Shown here: piece by piece, positions 1 to 12,204 of the stretch
Layout: each line of letters opens with the position of its first letter
Position numbering within the stretch: the stretch's first letter is position 1
Source of the DNA: Cyrtodaria siliqua
Taxonomy: Eukaryota; Mollusca; Bivalvia; Adapedonta; Hiatellidae
Direction: 5' to 3'
Length of the DNA: 64,000 bases
NCBI GenBank assembly: GCA_037043455.1
Contig: JAWPHD010000294.1
Coordinates: forward strand, 1-64,000
Made by a program: the position numbers and the translations under genes
The notes under the pieces: generated by a model
Seen by the model: the letters and a program-made list of their open reading frames with translations, nothing else
Told to the model about the DNA's origin: nothing
Databases searched by the model: none

Positions 1-100
1 GATGTTGGTCTCTGTCGAAAATCATTTTGATTCAACGTTTAACATGGCTGCTAGCGGCCATCTTTGTTTACATAGAGTTATATAATAAAAACTTGTAGTT
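1..100 (-). repeat. fragment of the 300-bp-unit dispersed repeat
   Basis: The segment is close to the reverse complement of a stretch near 10,225-10,320 (Cys-poor noncoding text containing the 'catggctg...cggccatctttgtttacatag' region). It is a partial copy of the family seen in full at 10,022-11,275, 37,978-38,475 and 38,690-39,620. No coding potential. Confidence 0.8.
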
Positions 101-835
101 TATTGTAAATAGCATATTATGCAATACACTCTGGGTAAGATTGCGAACCCTCTGAGATAAATTGAAATGTTTAACAAACAATATCGACTTCTTTATTCGA
201 ATATTAAATTACAAACTTACATATTTTAAAGTGATAACAGATCTTTGTTATTTCAAGTTAAAGGATAGAATTTCAATAGTGGACTATTTTAAACACACCA
301 TACAATTCTGATTACAATCTGTATTGAATCTACCTGTTCATATTTAAAATATTTAAGATTTGCAATGCGTCCGTATCATAGTATTTATCTTCCTGTAACG
401 AGATCATGTCATTCTCGCACCATATTGATCAATTTTGACTTAGTTTATTTATTTGTCAGACACATTTGCATTGGCATTTCATTTGTACCTACCCATTTCT
501 CCTTCTTAATGTTCATGCAGTATTGTTCTTCGGTGTACCCTTAAAAAAGAACAATTGACCCATTTCCATTAAGGCTAGAGCACAATCTATTGATCTATGT
601 ATAAGTAAAATATGTCCTGATTTGTTTGTCATTTAAATCATATAATGCGTTATAAAGGACACAACTATCAAAAGATCCATCACTATTTACGTTCTCTGGC
701 GTCATGTGCGTCTGTTTCCAATGTTTTTACTTCTTATCTTTTTCTTTCTATCTGAAAGATCTGTTTTTTTGTGTTTGTTTTTCTCTTTCATACTCTTTTA
801 GAATTTAAAAGAGCAGGAATAAATTAAAGGAATAG
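101..835. other. AT-rich intergenic DNA, no gene seen
   Basis: AT-rich sequence with no long open frame, no repeat unit that I can follow and no RNA-gene signature. Confidence 0.6.
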
Positions 836-1130
836 GGAAACGTCCACCCCAGCCCTCCCGACCACCCGCACCCTTCCCGCCCGCCCGCCCAGATGTCAAT
901 CCGTCCTTCCATCCGTCCGATCATACGCTCGTCCGTCCGTCTGCCTGTCTGTATGTATGTATTACATATACGTTCATCTCCAATTAATCACAGCCTACGA
1001 CACGAAACCACTCTTACATATACTCTTCAACATGTGTATGCCCTCGAAAAGGTTTCGGGGGCATATATAGTAATCGCACCGTCCGTCTGTCTGTCCGTCC
1101 GTCCGTCATTCCGCAGTTCGTGTCCGGACT
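836..1130. repeat. C-rich and CCGT simple-sequence tract
   Basis: Runs of CCCGCC and of CCGT/GTCC repeats flank a short non-repetitive core. Such tracts commonly terminate the dispersed repeats elsewhere in this window (for example 6,495-6,525 and 11,205-11,235). An open frame over this stretch is made of the simple repeat and is not taken as a gene. Confidence 0.7.
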
Positions 1131-1139
1131 GTACCTTTA

Positions 1140-2860
1140 AAACCCCTGCATGGATTTTTACTTAACTTGGCACAAGTGATCACCATAACAAGGCGATGTG
1201 TCACGCGCAAACCCCAGGTCCGTACCTCAAAGGTCAAGGGCACACTTGAAGTTCATAGGTCAAAAACAGGTACGCAATTTCGTGTCCGGACCGTAACGTC
1301 ACAACCCATGCAGGGATTTATAAATAACTTGGCACAAATGATCACCATAACAAGACGATTTGTCGCGAGCAAACCCCAGGTCCGTACCTCAAAGGTCAGG
1401 GTCACACTTGAAGTTCATAGGTCAAAAACAGGTACGCAATTTCGTGTCCGGACCGTAACGTCACAACCCCTGCAGGGATTTTTTAAAAATAACTTGGCAC
1501 AAGTGATCACCATAAAAAGACGATGTGTCGCGAGAAACCCCAGGTCCGTACCTCAAAGGTCAGGGGCACACTTGAAGTTCATAGGTCAAAAACAGGTACG
1601 CAATTTCGTGTCCGGACCGTAACGTCACAACCCATGCAGGGATTTATAAATAACTTGGCACAATTGATCACCATAACAAGACGATTTGTCGCGAGAAAAC
1701 CCCAGGTCCTTACCTCAGAGGTGAAGGTCACACTTGAAGTTCGTAGGTCAAAAACAGATACGCAGTTTCGTGTCCGGACCGTAACGTCACAACCCATACA
1801 GGGATTTTTAAATAACTTGGCACAAGTGATCACCATAACAAGACGATGTGTCGCGCCCAAAATCAAGGTCTTCAAGGTGAAGGTCACACTTAGAGGTCAA
1901 AAGTCAAATTGTGTCCGGTCAATAACTCTGGCATTCATGGACGGATTTTCAAAGTGCTCACCACGACAAGACGATGTGTCGCACACAAAATCCAAGTCTG
2001 TGGCCCCAAGGTCAAGGTCACACTTAGAGATCAAAGGTCAGATCGTGTCCGGTCAATAACTTTTGCATGCCTGGACGGATTTTCAAATAACCTTGGCACA
2101 AGTGCTCACCACAACCAAACGACGTGTCGCGCACACAATCCAGGTCCGTGGCTCCAAGGTCAAGGTCATACTTAGAGGTCAAAGGTGACTTCGGGGGCAT
2201 TTGTCACTTACAGCGATATTTCTTGTTATAACATGTTTAATCGTTTCAAAATGTTAACTTGCTATGCCCCCAAAGGCACAAGTGTTCCCCACAATAAGAC
2301 GACGTGTCGCGATTAAAATCAATATCTGTGGTTCCAAGGTCAAGGTCACATTTAGCGGTCAAAGGTAAAAAAAGAAGTACTTTCGTGTCCATACTTCGTT
2401 TCCGGTAAATAACTTTGACATTCGTGGACGGATTTCCAAATAACCAAAGGCACAAGTGTTCACCGCAACAAGACGACGTGTCGTGCGCAATATCCAGGTC
2501 CGTGGCTCAAAGGTCAAGGTCACGCTTAGAGGTCAAATGTCAAAAAGAAGTACTTCCATGTCCATATTTCGTGTCCGTTAAATAACTCTGACATTCATGG
2601 ACAGATTTTCAAATAACCTGGCACAAGTGTTCACAACAAGGCAACGTGTTGCGCGGAAAGTCTAGATCAGTAGCTTCAATGTCAAGTTCACACTAAGAGG
2701 TCAGAAGATGCTTTATAACCATGTAATTGAATGAAGTCATATTAATTGTGTCCGGTGTAATTTTGTCATCGGTTGATGGATTTTCATATAACCTGGAAGA
2801 AATGTTCAACATAAGAAAATGAGTGTCGCGTGCAAAAACCAGGTCTTGTCGAAATATAGA
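1140..2860. repeat. tandem array of a roughly 160-bp unit, about ten divergent copies
   Basis: Each unit contains 'cttggcacaagtg.tcacca', a 'caagacgatgtgtcgcg' block, 'aggtccgt..ctcaaaggtcaaggtcacactt' and 'cgtgtccgg'. The first five copies (1,165-1,850) are very similar; later ones diverge and vary in length. Open frames that read through several copies repeat the same amino-acid block and are by-products of the array. Confidence 0.85.
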
Positions 2861-2984
2861 CAAATACTTCGGGGGGCTCACAATGACATTGTTTGTTTAA
2901 TTTATATGAAGGCCTGGGTCTACAGTGCCTGCGTATACTTACGCCAACAAGGCCCATGTGCATGATTACGTACTTTCTCTCATA

Positions 2985-4105
2985 TTCCACACCCACATAT
3001 CACCTTCACTCATAATCTGCACCCACCTATCACACCCACTCATAATCCGCACCACATATCACCCACTCATAATCCGCACCCAACTTTCACCCACTCATAA
3101 TCCACATCCACCTATCACCCCTATCATAATCCGCACCACATATCACCCACTCATAATCTGCACCCACCTATCACACCCACTCATAATCCGCACCACATAT
3201 CACCCACTCATAATCCGCACCCAACTTTCACACCCACTCATAACCCGCACCCACCTATCACCCAACTCATAATCCGCGCCCACCTATCACCCAACTCATA
3301 ATCCGCGCCCACCTATCACACCCACTCATTATCCGCACCACCTATCACACTCACTCATAATCCGCACCCACCTATCACCCCATTCATAATCCGCACCACA
3401 TATCACCCACTCATAATCCGCGCCCACCTATCACACCCACTCATTATCCGCACCACCTATCACACTCACTCATAATCCGCACCCACCTATCACCCCACTC
3501 ATAATCCGCACCACATATCACCCCACTCATAATCCGCACCACATATCACCCCATTCATAATCCGCACCACATATCACCCACTCATAATCCGCACCCACCT
3601 ATCACCCCATTCATAATCCGCACCACATATCACCCACTCATAATCCACACCCACTCATAATCCGCACCACATATCACCCACTCATAATCCGCACCCAACT
3701 TTCACACCCACTCATAACCCGCACCCACCTATCACCCAACTCATAATCCGCGCCCACCTATCACCCAACTCATAATCCGCGCCCACCTATCACCCAACTC
3801 ATAATCCGCGCCCACCTATCACACCCACTCATTATCCGCACCACCTATCACACTCAATCATAATCCGCACCCACCTATCACCCCATTCATAATCCGCACC
3901 ACATATCACCCACTCATAATCCGCACCCACCTATCACCCCATTCATAATCCGCACCACATATCACCCACTCATAATCCGCAACCACCTATCACCCCATTC
4001 ATAATCCGCACCACATATCACCCACTCATAATCCACACTCACTCATAATCCACACCCACTTATCACCCTACTCATAATCCCCACCCACCTTTCACCCAAA
4101 TCCAA
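2985..4105. repeat. minisatellite of 20-30 bp units
   Basis: More than forty repetitions of 'cataatccgcaccacatatcacccact' and the variant 'cataatccgcacccacctatcac'. The two variants alternate irregularly, giving longer duplicated blocks (for example 3,340-3,600 against 3,840-4,000). Noncoding. Confidence 0.9.
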
Positions 4106-4189
4106 GTGGTTTATTGTTTAATTGTACAGTAGTAGTTTGCTTGTAAATAGAAATATATGACGAGAAGACGAAATACATTTAATGTGAAT

Positions 4190-4965
4190 AACAGTACTAC
4201 TTGACTGATTACATAAATAACAGTACTGTGTGTATGATTATATAAATAACAGTATACAGTTATCACATGTGTGTTTGGGGAACAGTCAAAACTGTTTTCC
4301 CGAGGTGGAGGAGATGGCAGTGTGAACTGTTTCCCGAGGCCGATAGGCCGAGGGAAACAGTTCACACTGACATCCTCCGACACCAAGGGAAAACATTTTT
4401 GACTGTTCCCCAAACACACATGTGATAACTGTTTTATTACCTGATTATTGTTACTGTACGAAACAGTGAAAATGAAAATTTGTTTTATAATGGGAACCTA
4501 TGGTGAAAAAAGCAACATGACGTCACGCAAACGAAATTCCAGCACGTGAGGGAAACAGTCGAAACTAAAGCCCGGTAACAGTTCGTTTTCTATAGCATTT
4601 ATATAGGAGATCAGGTAATAATACTGCTTGTATGATTACATAAATAACAGTACTGCTTGTATGCTTACATAAATAACAGTACTGCTTGTATGATTACATA
4701 AATAACAGTACTGCTTGTATGATTACATAAATAACAGTACTGCTTGTATGATTACATAAATAACAGAACTGCGTGTATGATTACATAAATAACAGTACTA
4801 CTTGTATGCTTACATAAATAACAGTATTGCTTGTATGATTATATAAATAACAGTACTGCTTGTATGCTTATATAAATAACAGTACTGCCTGTATGATTAC
4901 ATAAATAACAGTACTACTTGTATGCTTACATAATTAACAGTACTGCTTGTATGATTATAGAACAA
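4190..4965. repeat. 29-bp minisatellite interrupted by a foldback element
   Basis: The unit contains 'gattacataaataacagtac'. Two or three units lie at 4,190-4,255 and about twelve at 4,620-4,965. The array is split by unrelated palindromic sequence at 4,256-4,619, so the array is older than the insertion. Confidence 0.85.
4256..4619. mobile_element. nested foldback/MITE-like element
   Basis: 4,256-4,432 is a long hairpin: outer arms of about 46 bp (starting acagttatcacatgtgtg and ending cacacatgtgataactgt) enclose a second near-perfect palindrome at 4,318-4,369. Immediately after it, 4,436-4,445 (ATTACCTGAT) and 4,610-4,619 (ATCAGGTAAT) form a 10-bp inverted pair bounding a 184-bp stretch. 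The whole sits inside the 29-bp minisatellite. No coding capacity, so it is non-autonomous; its superfamily is not known. Confidence 0.7.
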
Positions 4966-5355
4966 CTAGCTTGTATGTCCCAATAGTAAAATAACTAATT
5001 TTATTAAGATAAGAATGTTTTTCTCATTGAATTTCACATAAATATAATCAATAACACAAACCAAATTTTGAAGAAAAAATGTTACCGTGGCATAACGCAT
5101 GTTTTTTCAGTGTACATAGAGGGCCGTATATAATCATTGTTAAAAAAGTAAACGCAAAAAAACGAACACTCTCCACCCACTGACACAAATTACATCAATA
5201 TCTTCTGTACATATGTACAGTTTTCTGAAATGCAGGTAACAGTACAAAGGCATACATAAGTAGGTTACGAATGGTGCAGCTTACTGGAGACTTGTGTAAA
5301 ATATCGTTAAAACTATCTAAATCATGGCTTTATATTTACATCGGCGTAACTACTA
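4966..5355. other. AT-rich intergenic DNA, no gene seen
   Basis: No repeat unit or open frame of note. Confidence 0.5.
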
Positions 5356-5379
5356 TTAAGCCATATACATACATTTAAA

Positions 5380-6450
5380 ATGTCCAATCATATCCCGATC
5401 ATATCCCGATTGAAAGTGTGGTTGCCCAGCAAAACCATATACAACTATACTGACGAGATAAAGAAACGCCTCATCGGGAATTTCCGCTATATATTGTATA
5501 TACCGCACACTTAATGCCACATAATATTCCAAAGAAATCCCAAGATGTTTTGTAAAACAAAGTTGCAGTTGGTTAGAGAAAGGACACAACTGTGATGTTG
5601 TAGACGTTTTAATCACAGTACACTTTATAACAAGAAACTCATAAATATTGAAGTTCCTTTTTGAAAAATTGACTCTTTTAGTACTGTATTTAACGTAAAG
5701 AGTTTGCAGAAATTTGCATCCTAAGTTTGCTCACATGCTTGAGCCAAACAGATACTCTGCCAATAATCAAACTTTGAAGAAATACTATTTGCTGTGTTTT
5801 GTGTTGTTTTAGTATTTTTTCCGAAAAGAAAGGTCTTACGTAGCCATGTACCATTCGATTAACAGAAGCATAGTGTACATACAATATATAGCGGAAATTC
5901 CCGATGAGGCGTTTCTTTATCTCGTCAGTATATGTATAACTGGCTGGGGTATGTGGGGTAATATTTCCAACAAACCTTCGGGGTACACACTATACTAGCG
6001 TCATATGGAATACCAATACCTAGCGATATCCGTCGAAATCGGTCCGATCATATCCCGATTGGAAGAATGGTGGCCCATCAAAGTCATCATATAATGCTAT
6101 ATATATCTGGCTGAAAAGCCTAATTAGGGTTTGTGGGATGGGTATTTATAACAAACCTGCGGGGTACACACTATACTAGCGTCATACAGAATACTGATAC
6201 CTAACGAGATCCGTTGAAATCGGTCCGATCATATCCCGATTGAAAGTATGGTGTCCCAGCAAATTCATCTTATAATGCTATGTATAACTGTTTGGGGTAT
6301 GTGGGATGGGTATTTACAACAAACCTGCGGGGTACACACTATATCAACGTCATATAGAATACCAATATCTAGCGAGATCGGTTGAACTCGGTCCGATCAT
6401 ATCCCGATTGAAAGAATGGTAGCCTGGCAAAGTCATCATATAATACTATG
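5380..6450. repeat. tandem array of about 180-bp units, interrupted by a MITE
   Basis: Units contain 'cggtccgatcatatcccgatt', 'cggggtacacactatactagcgtcat' and 'tatgtataactgg'. A partial unit at 5,380-5,445 and about three at 5,933-6,450 are separated by the inverted-repeat element at 5,446-5,932. Confidence 0.8.
5446..5932. mobile_element. 487-bp MITE with perfect 54-bp terminal inverted repeats
   Basis: Bases 5,446-5,499 and 5,879-5,932 are exact reverse complements over 54 bp by my reading. The outer ends read TATACTGACGAGATAAAG and CTTTATCTCGTCAGTATA. The flanks are consistent with insertion at a TA or TATA in the 180-bp tandem repeat. The interior (5,500-5,878) is AT-rich and has no transposase. 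Identical arms suggest recent insertion or constraint on the arms. Confidence 0.88.
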
Positions 6451-6454
6451 TATA

Positions 6455-7450
6455 ACTGGCCGAAGGCCAACATAGCTTATGGGATGACGAGTTGTCCGTC
6501 GTCCGTCCGTCGTCCGTCCGTGAACATTTGCCTCGTGAACACTCACTTCATTATTAATCAGATCTTTACGAAACTTTGCCAGTGTCTTAACATCAATGCA
6601 AGCTCGGGCAAGTTCGAAAACCAGCCAGATCGGATTAATTTCACCGGAGTTATGGTCCCTGTTTTGTTGAGAAATGCCATATTAAGCCTTGTGAACACTC
6701 TAGCACTTTTATTTATTATTTGATCTTTACCAAACTTGCACATATTGTTAATATCAATAAAAGCTCGGACAATTTCGAAAACCAGCCAAATCGGATGAGT
6801 AACATCGGAGTTATGGCCCTTGATTATTTTTTGAAAAAATTCCATTTTCTTCATTGTGAACACTCTAATACCTTCATTTATTATTTGCTCTTTACCAAAC
6901 TTGCACAGATTGTTAATACTAATGAACGCTTGGACAAGTTCGAAAACCAAGGCTAAATTGGATCAGTAACACCAGAGTTGTGGCCCTTGTTTTTGTTTTC
7001 TGAAAATACCATTTTCTGCCTTGTGAACACTCCAGCATCTTCATTTATTATTTGATCTGTACCAAATTTGCAAAGATTGTTAATATTAATAAAAGCTCGG
7101 ACAAATTCAAAAACCAGCCAAATCGGTTCAGTAACACCGGAGTTATGACCTTTGGTTTTTTTCCTGGAAAAATGTCATTTTCTGCCTTGTGAACACTCTA
7201 GCACCTTTATTTATCATTTGATCTGTTCCAAACTTGCACAGATTGTTAATACCAATGAACACTTGGAAAAGTTTGAAAAACCAGCAAATTGGGTCAGTAA
7301 CGGCCCTTGTTTTTTTCTCTGAAAAATGTCATTTTCTGCATTGTGAACACTCTAGCACCTTCATGTATTATTTGATCTTAACCAAACGTGCACAGATTGT
7401 TAATATCAATGAAAACTTGGACAAGTTAAAAATCAGCTAAATTGGGTCAG
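6455..7450. repeat. tandem array of about 165-bp units with a CCGT-rich start
   Basis: Six units with 'ttgtgaacactctagcacctt', 'tttgatctttaccaaacttgcacag', 'ttcgaaaaccagcca' and 'gagttatggccctt'. It begins with a CCGT tract at 6,495-6,525. The same family, in reverse orientation, recurs at 12,205-12,545, 13,396-14,530 and around 36,420-36,590, and in this orientation at 43,920-45,010. Confidence 0.85.
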
Positions 7451-7534
7451 TAACACCAAATCCCTATCGTCTTAATGAGGCAAAATACAGCATTTTTAAC
7501 AAAATCACTATATTTTGCCTCACTAAGACGAGGC

Positions 7535-8030
7535 TTTCATTTGGCCAGATTTAAATGAAACTTTGCAGGGATGATCAGTACCAAATCTAGTTATGTATTT
7601 CGTCACCGTGTTCCAGTTGAGTGATTTTTGGCAGAATTATGGTCCTTTAAATGTTTTAATACACAAACGTTGTCCGGACTTTTTTCCTGAACCCCTGGCC
7701 GGAATTCAGCGAAACTTGCAGGGATGATCAGTACCGGGCCTTGTGGTGCATATCATCACTATGTTCCGAATGCATGATTTTTAGCTGAGTTATGGCCCTT
7801 TAAGGTTTTACTACATAAACTTTATCCGGACTATTTCTCTTGAAGCCTTGGCTGGATTTCAACGAAACTTTGCAGGGATGATCAGTACAAAGCCTAGTTA
7901 CGCATGTCATCGCCGTATTTCGGTTGAAAGATTTTTGGCTGAGTTATGACCCTTTAAATGTTTTAATACACACATTTTGTCCGGACTACTTTCTCCTGAA
8001 CCCCTGACCGGATTTCAGTGAAATATGGAG
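7535..8030. repeat. tandem array of about 150-bp units, roughly four copies
   Basis: Units contain 'cgaaactttgcagggatgatcagtac', 'tggctgagttatggccctttaa' and 'ttgtccggacttttctcctgaa'. Noncoding, same general style as the neighbouring array. Confidence 0.8.
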
Positions 8031-9272
8031 AAATGACTGTTTGCCAACAGTGTCAATAACTCATAATAGTAGTTTATATGGGTTTTATATTTTTTTATAA
8101 CACACTCTCATTATGTCCATAATGAAGGAATTAAAACGTGTTATACCTGGTTGTTATGCTAATTTGATGGGTGGGGTTACTGAAAATCGCTTTAAAAATT
8201 GCTTTTCACGGCATTTCAGATCAAATTCATTGAAGATTTTTTTCTCAGTTTGTATTCTGTTTTCATTTCATTTCTATTTATACTTAAAGGTTTCATGGCC
8301 CCCTTTAAAATGTATAGTGTGCTATATGTTTTTACTTTAATCAGGTATATGAACTGATTTGTCGGTCAAAAAATAAATATCCAATTCAAATCATGAAAAA
8401 TCCATTTAAATACCCAACTGATCAAAAATCTCATCTGTAGCTCATCTGTATGTCTGTTGTATGTTCTTGTATCTCGCACAATATTTGTTATATTGAAATT
8501 TCTCCTTCAATTTAGTTCACCAATGAAGCGACTAGACATTAAAAGTCGAGCATCTGCATCAATAAGGATTGCTTGCAGTTTACAATTACATTCCACATAA
8601 ATGGCATAACTTTGTTTCAACCAATAAACAATTGGACATTGTGCTGAATTTAAAAAGGGAGATGTTATGATATTATGTAAACTATATACATGTACTCGTA
8701 TAGGACTGGAGAGCATTGTTCTCACTGTTGTAACTTGATATGCTATAGCATGCCTGTATATACTATGTATATTGTTTAGTCTTATTAAAATAACCAGCAG
8801 AGTTAGGCGTGTGTTCCTCTTTGATAGCATCCTAACACGAACCACAACATATTTTGTTTCAATAAAAATATAACAAAACAAATGCAACGCATTCTGCTTC
8901 TTTCACGCCCCTTCAAAGGACAAAGGATCTAGACAGTAAATCCTCTTCAACCAACCTACGCCGCTCAGTACTTTCAGTACTTTGATTTCTTCATAACTTT
9001 CTTAAATATTTAACGAGTTTTGTTCACAAGGCTACCATAATAAAATTAAGAAAAAGCCTGAGATTTTTTGAAATGCTGAATTTGAGCGCGCGAAGCGAAC
9101 ATTTCAAAATCGACAATTATCAAAAACGATTGACAAAAAAGAAAATTACAATGTGTATACAACATATTACATTCTGTTGTATCTTATTCATACTTTTCCA
9201 TTGCCCAGATGTTGAGATTTCACCTTATTTTGAGTAGGTCATACAATTTGTGTTACTCGGTTTTTATCCTTA
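8031..9272. other. AT-rich intergenic DNA, no gene seen
   Basis: Short open frames at 8,113-8,340 (plus) and 8,507-8,887 (minus) have no recognisable motif or splice context, and I do not call them. Confidence 0.5.
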
Positions 9273-9322
9273 GGTTCAATCAGTGAAGTAATAAGAGCTC
9301 TTATTACTTCACTGGGTTCAAT
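9273..9322. mobile_element. 34-bp perfect palindrome flanked by an 8-bp direct repeat (hAT-type footprint)
   Basis: Bases 9,281-9,314 are a perfect 34-bp palindrome starting CAGTGAAGTAATAAGAGC. It is flanked exactly by GGTTCAAT at 9,273-9,280 and 9,315-9,322. Ends of the CAGTG/CACTG type with an 8-bp target duplication are the signature of the hAT superfamily. The structure is two terminal repeats joined with nothing between them. Confidence 0.75.
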
Positions 9323-10021
9323 ATTGTAGTAAAAATCTTTCTCAGAGTAAAAAGATACCAATTTTTAAGATTAAATTTTGAAACGGATACATATATCATA
9401 TTAATATTCATATACATGTATATACAGGATTTTAAAAGAATCGCACATAAATACTTTTAAGTTTTGCAGTAAAACTGGTTAAACATCTAGGATAAAGACC
9501 TCGTCTATCACCTACCAAAAAAAGTCAGCCTACTTAGATGGTGCTTTAGCAAAATTATGAATAAGTTGTTTAACGAAAATAATTTATAAAGCTTATTACT
9601 TGGATACACATTTAATCTGTCAGGATTTTGTTATTTTATTTAGTGTTATATTTTGTCTGGTCATATTAGTTCGATATTGCGTAATAAAGATTAACATGTA
9701 ATATCTTATTTTCTATACGTGTATATAAAAATGAATATGCTGGATATTCATAGTCTCTGGTAATGTAATTGTTGAATCCTGAAATTGTGCATTATTTTAA
9801 TTAGCATGTATTTGCATTATTTTATGCCTATGTGTTTTAATGACGAGACTTAAAAAAAAAAATTCAACTGCAATATACAAGTAACCGAAAATGTAACACT
9901 ACCACATTAAAACAGTCAACTTTAAAAACACTATAAAAAGTAAGTGAAATATCAATTTCCTGGTTATTTATTTTAATAATATTTTATTGCTTGATGTTAT
10001 TTACATAAATACATGTAATAT
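9323..10021. other. AT-rich intergenic DNA, no gene seen
   Basis: No credible open frame or repeat unit. Confidence 0.5.
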
Positions 10022-11275
10022 AACAAGAGGTCAATGACCTTGAAGCTCTACTGATTGATTTTGATTTCAGGAAGTAGTGACTACAAACAGTAAATTGTTG
10101 TTGTTTTTTCATCTAGTTTAGCCATGGCGGCCATCTTGAATTTCCGGCAGACAGGATCAATTAGACATCAAGAGCAACATTCGTGTGAAGTTTTATGAAA
10201 ATCTGTCAAGTAGTTTCAGAGGAGAAGTCGCTACAAGTTTTTACTATATAACTCTATGTAAACAAAGATGGCAGCTGGCAGCCATGTTTAACGTAGTATC
10301 AAAACGATTTTCCACAAGAATCAACATCATGTCATGCTGATCATTTTAGAAAAAGTCCCATATCAATATCACTTATAGTTTTCAAGAAGTAGTCGCTACA
10401 AACTTATTTTTTTAAATCTATTTTTAGCTGTGGCGGCCATCTTGAATTTCTGGCCGATCTGAAATTTTGCTAGGATCAATTAGACATTAAGAGCAACATT
10501 CCTGTAAAGTTTCATGAAAATCCGCCAATTAGTTTCAGAAGAGAGGTCGCTACAAGTTTTTACTATATAACTATATGTAAACAAAGATGGCCGCTGGCAG
10601 TCATGTTTAACGTAGAATCAAAACGATTTTCGATAAGGATCAACATCATGACATGCTGATCATTTCAGAAAAAGTCCCATATCAATATCAGTTTATAATT
10701 TTCAAGAAGTAGTCGCTACAAACTTGTATTTTGAAAATCTATTTTTAGCCGTGGCGGCCATCTTGAATTTCCGGCAGACCTGAAATTTTGCCAGGATCAA
10801 TAAGACATCAAGAGCAACATTCCTGTGAAGTTTCATGAAAATCCGTCAAGTAGTTTCAGAGGAGTAGTCGCTACAAATTTTCATTATATAACTCTATGTA
10901 AACAAAGATGGCCGCTGGCAGCCATGTTTAAAGTCTAATCAAAACAATTTTCGAAAAGGACCAACATCATGTCATGCTGATCATTTTAGAAAAAGTCCCA
11001 TATCAATATCACTTAGAGTTTTCAAGAAGTAGTCGCTACAAACTTGTTTTTTAAAAACCTATTTTTAGATTTGGCGGCCATCTTGGATTTCACATCAACA
11101 TGAATTTTTGCTAGGATCAACTAGACTTCATGGGCAACATTTCTGTAAAGTTTCATGAAAATCCATTCAGTAGTTTCAGAGGAGTTGTCGCTACAAAAAA
11201 AAGTTTACGGACAGACAGACAGACGGACAGACGGACGACGGACGCCGCACCACGGCATAAGCTGTCGAGCTAAAA
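10022..11275 (+). repeat. dispersed repeat with about 300-bp internal tandem units
   Basis: Starts with 'aacaagaggtcaatgacc' and 'ttgaagctctactgat', runs through four units containing 'tcaagaagtagtcgctacaaactt', 'ggcggccatcttgaattt' and 'aacaaagatggccgctgg', and ends in a GGACAGACGGACG tract followed by 'ccgcaccacggcataagct'. Closely related copies lie at 37,978-38,475 and 38,690-39,620 in the same orientation. No coding capacity; mechanism of spread unknown. Confidence 0.85.
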
Positions 11276-12200
11276 ATTACAATAATAAATAACATTTACA
11301 AATGGATTGGATCACCAGTTATCACAACGTATTACGATCCTTTCCAAATAGGCAGAGTTCAACAAAATGGTTATATCAATATCTAGTTAAACAAAGCAAA
11401 GAAATAATGTTTTAACAATAGTAATCGAAAGGAAAAGAAAAAAGAAAAGAAAAAGAACTACAACATCACACACATACCAAACAAAATATCGTTCATCAAT
11501 AACCACTCCACATATGATAAGCCTCCCGTGTCCCATACCTTACCACCATACCGCTGAGCCCACCCATCATACCGTAAAAGCTCACAAGAACATATCAAAA
11601 AATACGACAGTAGAGGAAAGAAATCAATTCTATTAATTTCTGAAAACGTTTCGTCTGTTTTATGAATTGTTGAACCTCAAAGAAAATAGTTTGATTTTGT
11701 TCGTCGTTTAAGTTTTCAACCGTATAACAGTTTTAGGGTACTTATCGGAACTAAGCGTAGATACCCTTACAATATTCCACGGCCGCAAAAGATAATTCGA
11801 TTCATTCAGTACTTACTGAGGTAAGTCCTCCCAAAATGTACACGGTCATATATTTCTTTAATTTCCAAGACTTTGGGAGGGCTAATCTCGCAAAGTACTG
11901 AATGCATCGAATTGCTTTTTACGGCGGAGGAAAGAGCTCATTTTGGAGGTAGTTGAATAAAATTCGGTAAATATTATGAAAGTTATGAAGCAAACACCTG
12001 AATCGAGCGCCTTGTTTACTAGTACACTGTTTTACTCTCCTTTGCATCGGTTAATACTCTAAAACGAATTTGAAATGAAGTGGTAAATACGTCCGCTGAC
12101 TAGGTAGCGTACGTCGAATATTCCTAGTTGGAAGAAATTGTCCAATATATTATTGCTATACCCATTTTGAAAACGTTTGGTTAAAATCAAATGGAAAATT
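11276..12200. other. intergenic DNA containing one foldback element
   Basis: No gene. The only structure noted is the foldback at 11,781-11,930. Confidence 0.5.
11781..11930. mobile_element. 150-bp imperfect foldback
   Basis: 'ggccgcaaaagataattcga' with 'ttcagtactt' on the left is roughly the reverse complement of 'aagtactgaatgcatcgaat' and 'tgctttttacggcgg' on the right. 'cctccca' and 'tgggagg' also pair inside. Small non-autonomous inverted-repeat element or hairpin. Confidence 0.6.
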
Positions 12201-12204
12201 AAAG

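Noticed and set aside
893..2175. Open frames over the CCGT tract and the 160-bp tandem units
   Set aside because: They translate simple or tandem repeats; the same peptide block recurs with each unit and in both strands.
2985..4965. CRISPR-like appearance of regularly spaced short repeats
   Set aside because: Units are directly tandem with no unique spacers, there are no cas genes, and the genome is eukaryotic.
8507..8887. 126-codon minus-strand open frame
   Set aside because: AT-rich region, no domain, no splice context and no repeat relatives; not enough to call.
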